Origin: Pleurostoma richardsiae
Lineage: Eukaryota; Ascomycota; Sordariomycetes; Calosphaeriales; Pleurostomataceae
Assembly (NCBI GenBank): GCA_030052745.1
Contig: JANBVO010000028.1
Span: 1 to 64,000, forward strand
DNA: 64,000 bases
Reading direction: 5' to 3'
A program made the position numbers and the translations under genes. Every line of letters begins with the position of its first letter. Within the stretch, counting starts at the first letter, position 1. The notes beneath the pieces are model-generated. The model did not search any database. It saw nothing but the letters and a program-made list of their open reading frames with translations, and had not been told where the DNA came from. Shown piece after piece: positions 54,225 to 64,000 of the stretch.

Positions 54225-56472
54225 CAGATGCGGGCAGGCGGTGATTCTTGCTTTTATTCTTCAACACCTGCCAGAACGGGGCAGAGAACGCCACGCCAGC
54301 TCAGCACCTTGAGGAGATCTTGGCCTCTTCCAACTATACCACGTCATCTTCTCCCGCGTCGGTATGACATCTGACAGACCGGCTTGTCGGATGTGCCATG
54401 AACCTCCGCGACGCGTGCCAGGGCTCTTCGGAGAGAAAAGTGTTAGTTAGCTAAACAGGAGGGGTCCGGGGACCCCTGACAGTTAGCCGGAGCCCGTATT
54501 ACCACATTACACCGATAGTGCGGTGGTGGTTCCTTTTGCGTTTCTTTGTTCCACCTTATGATTATCGATTGTCGTGTCTCGCCCACCTGACTGGGATCTT
54601 CAACTGTCTTTGAATTGCCTTCCTAGCCTTCCTAGGTACATAGCTAATAAAGTGCCTTGCCAGCTTGCCTCTAGCTTGGATCTGCAGATGGGATTCAGGG
54701 GAAGCACAATCCGGGATAGGTAGATAGAGCACGCTAAATTGCTAGTGTAATGAGGATACATCATGGTGTCAGACTTTGGGTGGTGCAAGCGCTTTTTAGC
54801 AAGGCAGAGGCGTCGAATCCAGCGTGCTGATCATCACTGTGAGCCTTTTCTTCCTCTCTTCTGTTTGTTGAATTGATGAGGTTCCTCTAGGAGGCATGTC
54901 GTGGTGGTTGCGGTACGGAAACTCGCGGACGAGTCCCGACGCGGTGCGGTGCTTCTCCGCTTCCCCTAATTTCTGCTGCTGTTTGTTCAACCAACAATGC
55001 GGGTGGCCGGGAGGCTTGACTGCGTACGGCAGCCCAAAATGGCAGCGGTACCACCGTGCCTTGCCTCAATCGAGAAGACATCGTCATCTTCGTCATCCTT
55101 GTCATCCTCAAAGCGGCCGTCTGCATGCGCCTCTTGGCCGCCCCTCGCACGGCCCCGTTCGTTCGTTCGTCTGCACTTTCCTTTTCTTTCACTTTGTTTC
55201 CTCTCCGCTAGAAGATCTGGAGAAGGAAGGCGCGTGGATTGGTGCCCTCTTGACCTTCCCTTCCCTGTGCTTGGTGTAAGCGGATTGGACGGTCGGGGTG
55301 CGAGTGGAGTCTGTTAGAGGTTTGGAACTGCCAACTACAGGGGCTCGAGCGTCTCGTAGATCTTCCATTTCGCCTTCTTTTTCTCCTTTTCAGTCTCTTG
55401 CTCTAAGCATCTCTTCCTCAACATTATCAAGCATCTCAACATACCTATCAAGCAAACGGATGCAAGATCTGAGACATACAATCGGCTTCCGGGACCTTGG
55501 TTCTTCTCTCTCCGCTCTCTTCATATTCCCCGGTGCAAACGCAGGACCACACCCAACCCCTGGTGGGACACGCCAGCCAGCCAGCCAGCTCGGCCTCCAC
55601 AACGAAGCGGTGCCTGCGCTAACACATGCCATTTGAGACTCCGTCTCCATCCTCCTGCATATGCGCTGCCCGATCGGCTGCCTCTCTGATAGGCCCACCT
55701 CTCTGCAGCTCTGCAGCACGCTTGCCAGTGCAGGCTTGGAGCAGCGGAGGATTGGAGAAGCCATCGCTCGTCATACCAAGCCTACTGTGGTAGCCACCGG
55801 AGCGGTGCAGAACGTAGCGCCAGATAGGCTCCCCAGCTGCTTCAAACTGTCGTCATATCATGCGCCTGCGCAGCTCACCTACCATGGCGCGCGTCGGGAT
55901 AGCAAGCCCATCCTGGGTTGTCCCGAGTGCGAAACGGTCCCTCCGGCCAGCTCAGCGAGGTAGTGCGTCCGCGCTCCGCGCTCGTATATCTAACTCGAGG
56001 TAGGGTATGCCGTGGGATCCCAATCTCTGGCCCTTTCTGGACTCTCCTCAACCCAGGCGGTGCCCAAGTCGAAGAATCTGTCTCCTTTCATAGACTACTG
56101 GCACTCCTCCATAATCTACCGAACCTGTCGACTACTACTTTCACATCCATCTTACTATTCAGCCTTATTAGCGGCCTAGTTGCCTGTTCCTTGCGATCCT
56201 TGCACGTTTTTAATAACAGCGTCCTCCCCAGTCCTGCGTGGCCTGGGTATTATACCCCCCACATCCTCGCCCCCGGACGAAGGCGGCTTCTGTCATTCTA
56301 CCTTATCCTTATTCCGTCATGGGTTCATACGTCTTGTTTCTTTGAAAAGCTCTCCAATACTCCTTTATCCTTCTCTGGATGGTCGCGGCCTACTGCCCGG
56401 CAGTGACAAGGTCTGAAGCCTACTCCCAGCTGCAGCTGCTGTCAGCGTATATGGCTGCGTTCATCTTTAGCC
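54225..56472. other. Long leader/promoter region with pyrimidine-rich tracts
   Basis: This 2.2 kb precedes the next disordered-protein gene. It has CT-rich stretches (for example about 55360-55440) and a CCAG tetranucleotide repeat at about 55568-55584. Frames up to 162 residues occur (55918-56406) with hydrophobic, leader-like content but no family match. Most likely a long promoter and 5' untranslated region. Confidence 0.45.
55568..55584. repeat. CCAG tetranucleotide repeat
   Basis: About four copies of CCAG in a row; a similar shorter run occurs near 7315-7328. Simple sequence only. Confidence 0.65.
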
Positions 56473-59064
56473 ATGGGCTTGCGGGACATTTTCTCACGCA
56501 GGTCTGATAAAGATCTGCATCGTCGCATCAAGGCCCAGCCTTACGATTCGACGTATCCGTCCGTTCCCCCACTCAAGGGTAAGCAAGCCTGCAAACGTCC
56601 GAGCCACGCACTAGATGTCGGACATCGCGTATTGATATCACCAGGGACATACCCTATTGCCGGCAATGGACCAAATGTCCTTCTGGGTAGCTTCATTGCG
56701 TCGCAGACCAAGCTAAACAACAAAACACAGCTGTCTCTGGACCAGAAACAAGAGCCACCTGCCCCTGCCCCCTTTATCCCACGCTTCCGCGAGGAGGACA
56801 TAGAGCGACCAAGCTCGGCGCCCCATGGAGGGCCGCCTGCGCAGTGGTTGAACCCCATCAACCGACCGAGGAAGGAGATCTCAAAAGGTGGACCCCCCGT
56901 GTCGTTGCACAAGTCCCGGGCGATCCATCAGGCTTCCCAACATGTTCCTCAGCGGCATCAAGCGTCTACCAATGACATTTCGAATCAAGGAGCAATGTCC
57001 ATAGGGCAGTCGCAGACCAGGTACGCTTCATCTGCCCGGAGTCGCACGTCCTCAATAAGGAGCGGAAATTCCCGGGGTTTCGTGGATATCCTTGACGCTC
57101 AGTCAAGAATCAAAGCGCCAGATTTTCGGAGTCGTGTCCAAGCTACTGGAGCCAGGGATTATGGTGAAGATGTGGCAGACCGGAATATCGGCGAGAATGG
57201 CCATAATCTGGATTCAACCCGAGTCCAAGCCTTCTATGCGGCTGCAAGTGAGCAAGCACACTCAGAGGACCAAGCAAGCGAGAAAACTAGCAGTCATTAT
57301 AACCATACAGACTCATTGCAGTCTCACTCCTTTCCTAAAAGGACGTCCTCACGCCTACCCGTGGCGTTAGTTCTGAATAGCGGAAACATAGGCGATCTGC
57401 ACACCGTGGAGGAGCTCTCGTCGAGGGTGGCACGGCCGGAATTCCTTAACACTGATGCGTCAGACTCTATTTCTACCGCTAGAATGAATACGTCAAGAAC
57501 ACGAGTACGCTCGACTGGCCTCCGCAAAGGCATCGTCTTATGGGACCGTCAGATGAACACCGCAACCGAGCCGACCATCAACCACGATAGTCAACCAGTC
57601 GAAGACAACGTTGACTGGCCCCTGGTAATGGATCGACCTGCTCATGTCCGGACATCGCGTCTTTCCAGAGCCGGAGGTGACTCTATTTCACACATGGAAG
57701 CAAAGAAATCGAGTGCGCTATCCGGCGAATCTCTGAACGGAATATCATCCGATGGCGAATCGAGCGAGGCCGCTTATACTTTCCGACCAACTTCTGGCCG
57801 TGGCTCAATGATGAACTCAAATTCCACGTCTCCAATGAAGCCTTTCACTAAGGAGCATACTATTAAGTCATCGATATCTTCTTCGATTGCCAGCCAAGAC
57901 ACGGCCACTGGCGTGACCTCTCTAGCACACCCTCGAAGTCTGTCTCGGGCATCCAGGAATGAAGAGGGTCTTGAAGAACATGAGCATGATGGAACGGGCT
58001 CTCTAGAGGCGGATAAGTTCGGGATAAATGGTACGCCTACATAATTCCTACCGGCCGCCAATCATTCCTTGAATTCCCGTTGTACAGAATGACAATACTG
58101 GAAACTAATGTCAATGGTTACAGCCAAGAGCAGACGACGGCATGTTGACTCCCGAGATGACAATCCCAGCTATCCCAATAGCATAAACTACATCTCATCT
58201 GCCAGGAGAAGCCAACTGTCTGAAATCTATGAGCATGTACCTATGAGGACCAGCAGTGCGCATCACCGATCTTCCTCCTCCGTGTCCGGAACAGGGTCGA
58301 CCACAAGCTCGAATCCCTTCGCTCGGCCTCCGTCCCGCCATACAGCAGACACGTCAGTAGATTCGCGTCAGGGTCTCTCCAATGCGATATCTTCAAGTCA
58401 GAGCTCCCTGGGAAGTCCAGGCCGTAAGCCCCGCTCGCATCCTACCAAATCGGTCGCGTTCAATATCGACGATCAGCTATCATCAGACGACGACGACGAC
58501 ACTTCACCCCGTCGCCCGCGCGGTGAGGGAGAAGAAGAGCTTCTCTTTAAGGAGGGTTTTGGACTCGATGGAGCTGAACTTCCAGGCTTGGGGGACGGCT
58601 TCGGCGGCGCGGTGCCTCCCCCCTCCCTCAGCGCTGCGCAGAATGTCCACCGCCCACGCAGTCCCTCGAACTCGCGGGCCGGCACACCCTTCCCATCACA
58701 GCATCTCCAGCGCCCACAGCAGCGACGATACATACTCGACACCGCGGCAGACGACCCGGACTCTGACTCGGAAGACAGTTTTTACGGAGAAGCAGCCGGG
58801 TCGTCATCCCGTCGGAGCGTCAACAGACTCTCTGCCATAGGCTCGCTGCATGGCCACAATACCGACGACTTGATCGCGGCGGGAGGGCTCCTCGAAGAGG
58901 AGCGAGAGGTGGATAAGGTGGATTTCTTCGCTGCAGCGAGGATGCGCAAGGAGGCCAAGATGCGGATGCGGGCGGTTGCCTCGGAGCAGCGGCGCAGGGA
59001 GAAGGGAAAGGAAGTGGTGAGCGAGAGTGTGGCTGTCGGCGATGAGTTGCCTATGCATAGGTGA
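56473..59064 (+). CDS. Large disordered protein with acidic and C-terminal basic-helix segments
   Basis: Two exons, 56473-58030 and 58124-59064, joined across an intron (GTACGC...TTACAG), give about 832 residues. The N terminus MGLRDIFSRRSDKDLHRRIK followed by AQPYDSTYPSVPPLKG looks conserved and may be a docking segment. Most of the rest is Ser/Arg/Asp-rich and disordered. The second exon has an ordered-looking block: PTKSVAFNIDDQLSSDDDDD, then EELLFKEGFGLDGAELPGLG, YILDTAADDPDSDSEDSFYG and a C-terminal charged helix (VDFFAAARMRKEAKMRMRAV). Acidic runs next to Ser suggest casein-kinase-2 type sites. No catalytic domain is recognised and function is unknown; similar N termini are known to me only from uncharacterised fungal proteins. 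Confidence 0.78.
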
Positions 59065-59524
59065 GGCCAGCATAAGTGTAGCTCGTGTTTGACTTGATTT
59101 CATTGTGTCTACTTGGCGTTTGTCCCTCACGGGCAGAGGCACGGAAGTTACTCCAAGGTTGGAGGATGGTTGTATATACCCCGGGGCGGTCCTTGGACGG
59201 GAGTGCTGATTTCTCACTGGTGCAGTAGACGGGGCAACGCGCTCTGAGCGTATCTATCTTCTTTGTCATTTTTATTGATCGACTATAGGTCGCAAACGCA
59301 TCTAGATAGGTAGAGAACGCAAGGCGCCTCAATGTGTCTGAAGTGGCCATCGCTAAGGCTTCGTCCGAGCAAATGTCTCTGTCATCTCTCTCCCTATTGC
59401 ATTCCATTTTAACTGTGACGATCATTCCTCCCAGAACTAGCGAGTCGTCTAGAAGCCAAAAACCATCTGCCGCAGCAACACAGCGCAAGCAACACGCATC
59501 CCCGCCCACATACCCCTGGCTCGC
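59065..59524. other. Convergent intergenic region (disordered protein / Dicer 3' ends)
   Basis: Both flanking genes end here. AT-rich parts near 59240-59420 suit polyadenylation on both strands. No gene is seen. Confidence 0.5.
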
Positions 59525-62500
59525 TCACACCGCCGTAGCCATCTCCATGGCATCCGCCGCCTCCTCTGGCACGCAGTCGCAGCCGAACTTGTCCCTGAAC
59601 TCCGCCAGGTCCATGCGGTGCAGCGCCTTGAGCGCCTCCTTGGCCGCGTACACCTTGGCGTAGCGCGTGCTGTCGCTGACGCCGTGCCCGACCACCTGGC
59701 GGTGGACCATGAAGGCGACGGCCCAGCGGGGCGGCGCCCCCGTGAGCATGCCCTCCGGGTCGACGACGGGCACCTCGTGGCTGGGCATGCCCCAGTATCG
59801 GCAGCGGAAGCGCTGCGCCAGCAGGTCAGCGCAGCCGGTGACGGGGTGACGCCGCGCGAAGGCGTCGTACAGCCGCAGGTCGGCGAACCAGGGCCGCACG
59901 TGGGCGTCGAAGAAGGCGCGCACGGTGGCGTAGTCGTAGCCCGAGTCGACGAAGACGGCGCCCACGTATGCCTCGGCCATGTCGGCGAGGCACTTGGGCG
60001 GCTGCGAGACGCCGACCCAGTAGTCGCGGGCGGCGGCGGACCGGGGGAGGCCCCGGCGCGCGGCGTCGTCCTCGGCCTCGGCGCGGGCCTGGCCCAGCTC
60101 GGCGACGTACTCGTGGATCTGCTTCTGGAGCGCGGCGTGCAGGGAGAGCATGTGCCGGTGGAAGCCGAGCGTCGCGGCGAGGCAGCCGAGGAAGCGGTTC
60201 GAGACGATGGCCGTCTTGTGCTCGGTCAGCCACTGCGGGCCCTGGGTCGGGTTGTTGACGAAGAGCCAGTCGACCACCACCATGTCGAGGAGGGCGTCGC
60301 CCAGGAATTCGAGGCGCTGGTAGCTGGGCAGGTTCTCGTACGAGCGCGGGTAGGACGGGTGACGGAAGGCGGAGCGCAGGAGCCGCGGGTGCTTGAACTC
60401 GTAGCCCATCGTCTCCTTGATGAGCTGTGCGAGGTCAAGCTGGGCGGCGGTCGGCTCAGTCGTCTGCCATGGCGGCATCTTGTATGAGGCGTAGTACTCG
60501 TCCCAGGACTCCATGGGGTGGTTCTTGTGCTTCGTGACGCGGGTGACCGCCTGGATGGCCATGTCGAAGTTGTTGCCGTCGCGGGTCGTCATATACGCCG
60601 CGCCGATGATGGATTCGCACACATCAGCGATCGTCTTGTCGCCAAGCGTGTGGGTGTTCTTCTCCGTCGTCTTCTTGCCTTTCTTCAGGGTCAGACCTTC
60701 GGGATACCAAGTGCGGCGGTTGAACGGCTTCGAGCGGATGTATTCCTGCAGCTTGACATCGAGAGCGTTGTTGAAGAGATTCCTGTTGCACACGAGGCAC
60801 ATGCGTTCTACGTGGTAGTCGAACTCGCTCTTGTCCGGGATGAGGGTGAACAGGGATATGGTCGTAGCCATCTTGAGGAACGAGTCTCCGAGAAACTCCA
60901 GTCTCTCATAGTTGCTGCCCATGCCTGGTTGGAAATCGACTGGCTCTTCGCTGGGTTCGTCGTCCTCTGTGCTGTTGCTGTCTTTCGTCAGTGCTTCGAT
61001 GGCCAAACCACTGCTAATGTTGAGCTTGAGCAAGTGGCAGGCATCTAGGGCGATGATATTGGACTCCATCCGATAGATGATGGCAGGAAAATTATAGGCC
61101 ATGGAGACCACTTCCATGGGCAACTGCAACAATCAGCATAAGCCAGGCTCCTCTGAGGAATGGTTGGGGAATGGTCGGCCTTACCGGTGAGATTCTCAGA
61201 TATTCAAGAACGAGAAAACAGATCTTGGGCTCTGTCTCTTCAAGTGAAGAGTTCTCATCGAGAAGGTTGCGACGGAGAGAGACAAGTTCAGCCTCTACAA
61301 CTGGCTGGTCTTCCCTGGGCGTAATACGAGCTCTAGATTTGGACCACATACTGATGCTGTAGTTCAAGATGTCGTGAGGAACATCTTTCCAAGACCTATG
61401 GCTTGGCTTGACGACGCCTTCCAGTACAGCATCTCGGGGGCTCAAGTCCGTTCTAGTGCCTCGGAGGACGAATTTGCGAGATCCATCAAAGGGATCAGCA
61501 ACGAACCTGTTACTGAAAAAGTCCTCGGGCTCATTGCCAGTATAAGGCACTTTTTCCGTGTTCTCCACGTAACTAAGGAGTTCCCAGTCAATGATTGACC
61601 GAGTATCCTCCACCTTGGAGAAAGGGTGCTCATGGTTGCATGTTGTAGGGACTACGAAGTATGGAAGGTTTTGGGGGCTTGCTTCGTACTCCTTACTGAA
61701 GACGTCTGCAAATACCTTGAGCGTGAAGGTGGTGAAGGCTTGCACGTCTCCCTTTCTCGTTTCCAGAGATAGGGGAATATTTGTGCACTGGACGTGGGAA
61801 GAACGACCGTCGCCAAAGAATAACTGAAACGGCACCACTTCCGGAATGGGAGTTCTCGTGAGCATTACCAGCGGACGAGAGTCCCGGCCGACAGCTGCTG
61901 CATTTGACAGTGTCAATACTGTGGCAAACAGGGTTTCTGGCGTGCCAAGTTGAACCCAGATATCGGGCTTGATCCGCATGTTGTATTCATCCTTCTTCTT
62001 CGAGGAGACCGCCAGTCGTGCATTTGCCATGACCGGCAGCTGCTTCACAAATATTGGGCGGAGGTCATCATCAAGATACTTCCTCTTGCGCAGCTCTAGG
62101 CACATCTCAAAGGCGGCAGAGCACTTGGCCGCCTGCTTTGAGGACTGGAGCCTACCGATGCTGCTCGAGACAGGGGACACGCTTGGCAGGAGCACTTCGC
62201 CGATGTAGCCTCCTTCGGTGGTCTGGACGACGTAGTTCGGGACCAAGGTGACTTCATCTGAGTGTGGCAGGGACGAAACGAAGTTGGCTAGAGTCACCAG
62301 ACTCTGCTTGTAGGTCAGTTTGGCGCCGGTTGATGGGACGGTGTATTGTCTCTGGTATCTCTCTTTCCTCAGGAAGTAGTCCATGTCGAAGTCATTGCCG
62401 GCAAGTCTTCGATCTTCTGGCAGTGCACTGCAGAACTCGCGCAAGACCTTCTCACACTCATCAATCTCGCTGACCTTGTCGCGATGATCTGCGTTGCCGG

Positions 62501-64000
62501 ATTCGATCATGTGGAAGTACCTTGAGTTCTGATGGCGAGCTCGCCCACGAGACTGAATATATTGAATCATGGTCTTGTACAAGTCGAACCTGATAACCAC
62601 GTTGCAGTCCGGGATGTCGAGACCTTCTTCTGCTACCGAGGTAGCGAAGATACAGTTGACTTCCCCTCTCTTGAATTTGATGATGGTTCGCAGCTGCTCT
62701 TTGAAGGACGTGTTAGAGTATCCGCCGTCATCACCCCTGTTTGTTCCGATCTCTCAAAAGATTAGCGTAATATTTCCGTGGCAGCAGTTCTGAACGTACC
62801 AAGCTCTCGACCCGAAGATTGGCAATTCTCACGTGGGGTTGCTCAAGCAAGTCTGCTAACATGACTGCAGTCCAGCGTCTCTCCACGAACACGATACATC
62901 TCGTATCGCTGTCAGGGTCGCTGAAGCGCCCCTTAAGGATGCCCAAGAGTCCCCGGACTTTAGAGGACAGAAATTCCAGTGTTGAGCGTGCGGGGCTAAA
63001 AGTGTGCTCTTGAATGACCTTCAGCGCTGAGGGAAGGGCGCTGATATATTTGTCATAATCTGAAGACGAGGCAAGTAGCTTAGAGGAGTTCCTCTCAGTT
63101 TTGGCTTCCAGTTTGATTAATTCTTCCTCCCTGAATAGCATCTGCCACATTCGGTCAGCACACCATGGGCCGAGTTCCCTGGTGGCTTCTCTCGCAAAAG
63201 TGAAGTTCTTTTCGAAGACTTTATTATCCCCAAGCACCTCTTTTAGGTGAGTCGTGAGCTGCGTGTCGTATGCACCACGTAGCGGACTGTACGTGCAGAT
63301 GTTGTCTTCCGGTGTAGCAACGGCTTTCTTCAGCAGTGTGGGATCAGAGATAGTGGCAATCTCACTGTGGAGCAAGCCTTCCAGCTCGGCTGCAGCAATC
63401 TTCACATCTGTCTGCGCGTCAACTGGAGAGGCCGTCATGCCGAACACCCTGGGTCTGGATTCCTTGGGTTCAGGGCCGTAGAAGTCCTTGATTATCCTCG
63501 CATAAGGGTGACCTTTCTTCGCATGGTGGGCCTCGTCAAAGATCAGAAGGTTGATCTCACTCATACCTATGTATGAATGATGGAGGCATTTGTAGAGGAT
63601 CTCGGCGGTGCACACAATGACCATGTTCTCGGAGAACTGTTGTGTCCAGAAGTCTCGCGACCACACGGACTTGACCATATCTCCACAAAACTTTTCGATA
63701 GGGTAGTCCAAGTTACAGTTAAGGACGGCATGCTGTTGAAAGACGAGTGCAACTTTGTCGACCTAGGTCCCTAGTTAGTGTAGCTTTCGTAGAACTTAAA
63801 CGCAAATAATTACCAGAAAGAAGGCTACTCTGGGAGCCTCGCCACCAGCCCGGTCCTCGAGCTCTTTCTCAATAATATGGCGAAGGAGCAGAGCAGCAAT
63901 CAGAGTCTTCCCTGAACCTGTATGAGTATGTCAGTCGAGGTACGCTCCAGCGCTAGCTCTCCCCGAATCTGAGTAGGGATAAGACTCTACCAGTATCTAG
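59525..64000 (-). CDS. Dicer-like protein, DCL-1 type (5' end cut off by window)
   Basis: Dicer cuts long double-stranded RNA into small RNAs for RNA silencing. Reverse-strand exons in the window: 63991-64000 (partial), 63814-63917, 62800-63762, 61185-62750 and 59525-61123; the N terminus lies beyond base 64000. The order is complete from the ATP site on: [40 protein letters not shown], the helicase C part ([32 protein letters not shown]), the dimerisation domain ([16 protein letters not shown]), a PAZ-like region, RNase IIIa ([32 protein letters not shown]) and RNase IIIb ([32 protein letters not shown]), each with its acidic catalytic residues, and a C-terminal double-stranded-RNA-binding region ending FGCDC. 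DEAH wording and the FGCDC end favour DCL-1 over DCL-2, but this is by recollection, not alignment. Confidence 0.92.

Noticed and set aside
55918-56406. 162-residue frame with hydrophobic stretches
   Set aside because: CT-rich leader sequence reads as Leu/Ser/Pro in this phase; no family match and it lies just upstream of a real start.
59618-60487. 289-residue frame on the plus strand
   Set aside because: Antisense to the RNase III part of Dicer in GC-rich DNA; composition is Val/Gly/Glu repeats.

Overview
The window is nuclear DNA of a filamentous ascomycete (Pezizomycotina), most like a Sordariomycete. The evidence is short 50-120 bp spliceosomal introns with GT(A/C)(A/C)GT-type donors and CTAAC-like branch points, many genes split by one to four introns, moderately high GC, and a gene set of fungal types (ERG25, NCA2, DASH subunit Dad4, bZIP/DUF3425 factor, fungal Dicer-like protein). 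I cannot name the genus. No tRNA, rRNA, CRISPR, transposon or virus-like element was recognised.

Layout: 0-18.7 kb is a dense housekeeping block: pterin carbinolamine dehydratase, methylsterol oxidase ERG25, NCA2, a Sec4/Rab8 GTPase, an unrecognised probably mitochondrial protein with repeated LFPxE motifs, an AFG2-type AAA ATPase, DASH subunit DAD4, INO80 subunit IES6, GOT1 and profilin. 18.7-21.7 kb shows no gene. 21.7-40.5 kb holds a disordered fungal protein, the SNARE YKT6, the large ribosome-quality-control helicase SLH1, a G-patch protein, an Env9-like short-chain dehydrogenase with an altered active site, a VAMP7-like longin SNARE and the mitochondrial RNA helicase SUV3.

41-50.3 kb has an accessory character: an SRPK-like kinase, a bZIP/DUF3425 regulator, a DFR-like reductase, an aldo-keto reductase and a zinc-type alcohol dehydrogenase, separated by gene-poor spacers. 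It resembles a small redox/detoxification island but has no backbone synthase. 50.7-59 kb holds a UCH ubiquitin hydrolase, two weak hypothetical genes and a long disordered protein. The right edge (59.5-64 kb) is the 3' part of a Dicer-like gene on the minus strand, cut off by the window end.

Functionally, several genes belong to vesicle traffic and cell polarity (SEC4, GOT1, YKT6, VAMP7, profilin) and several to RNA metabolism (SLH1, SUV3, Dicer, AFG2 in ribosome maturation). I see no convincing previously undescribed system. The most unusual items are a DAD4 gene whose first coding exon is only the ATG, a probable GC-AG intron cutting through a reductase active-site motif, catalytic-residue changes in a dehydrogenase and a kinase, and the unexplained LFPxE-repeat protein. 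Exon joins were worked out by hand from reading frame, splice consensus and family similarity; no alignment was run.
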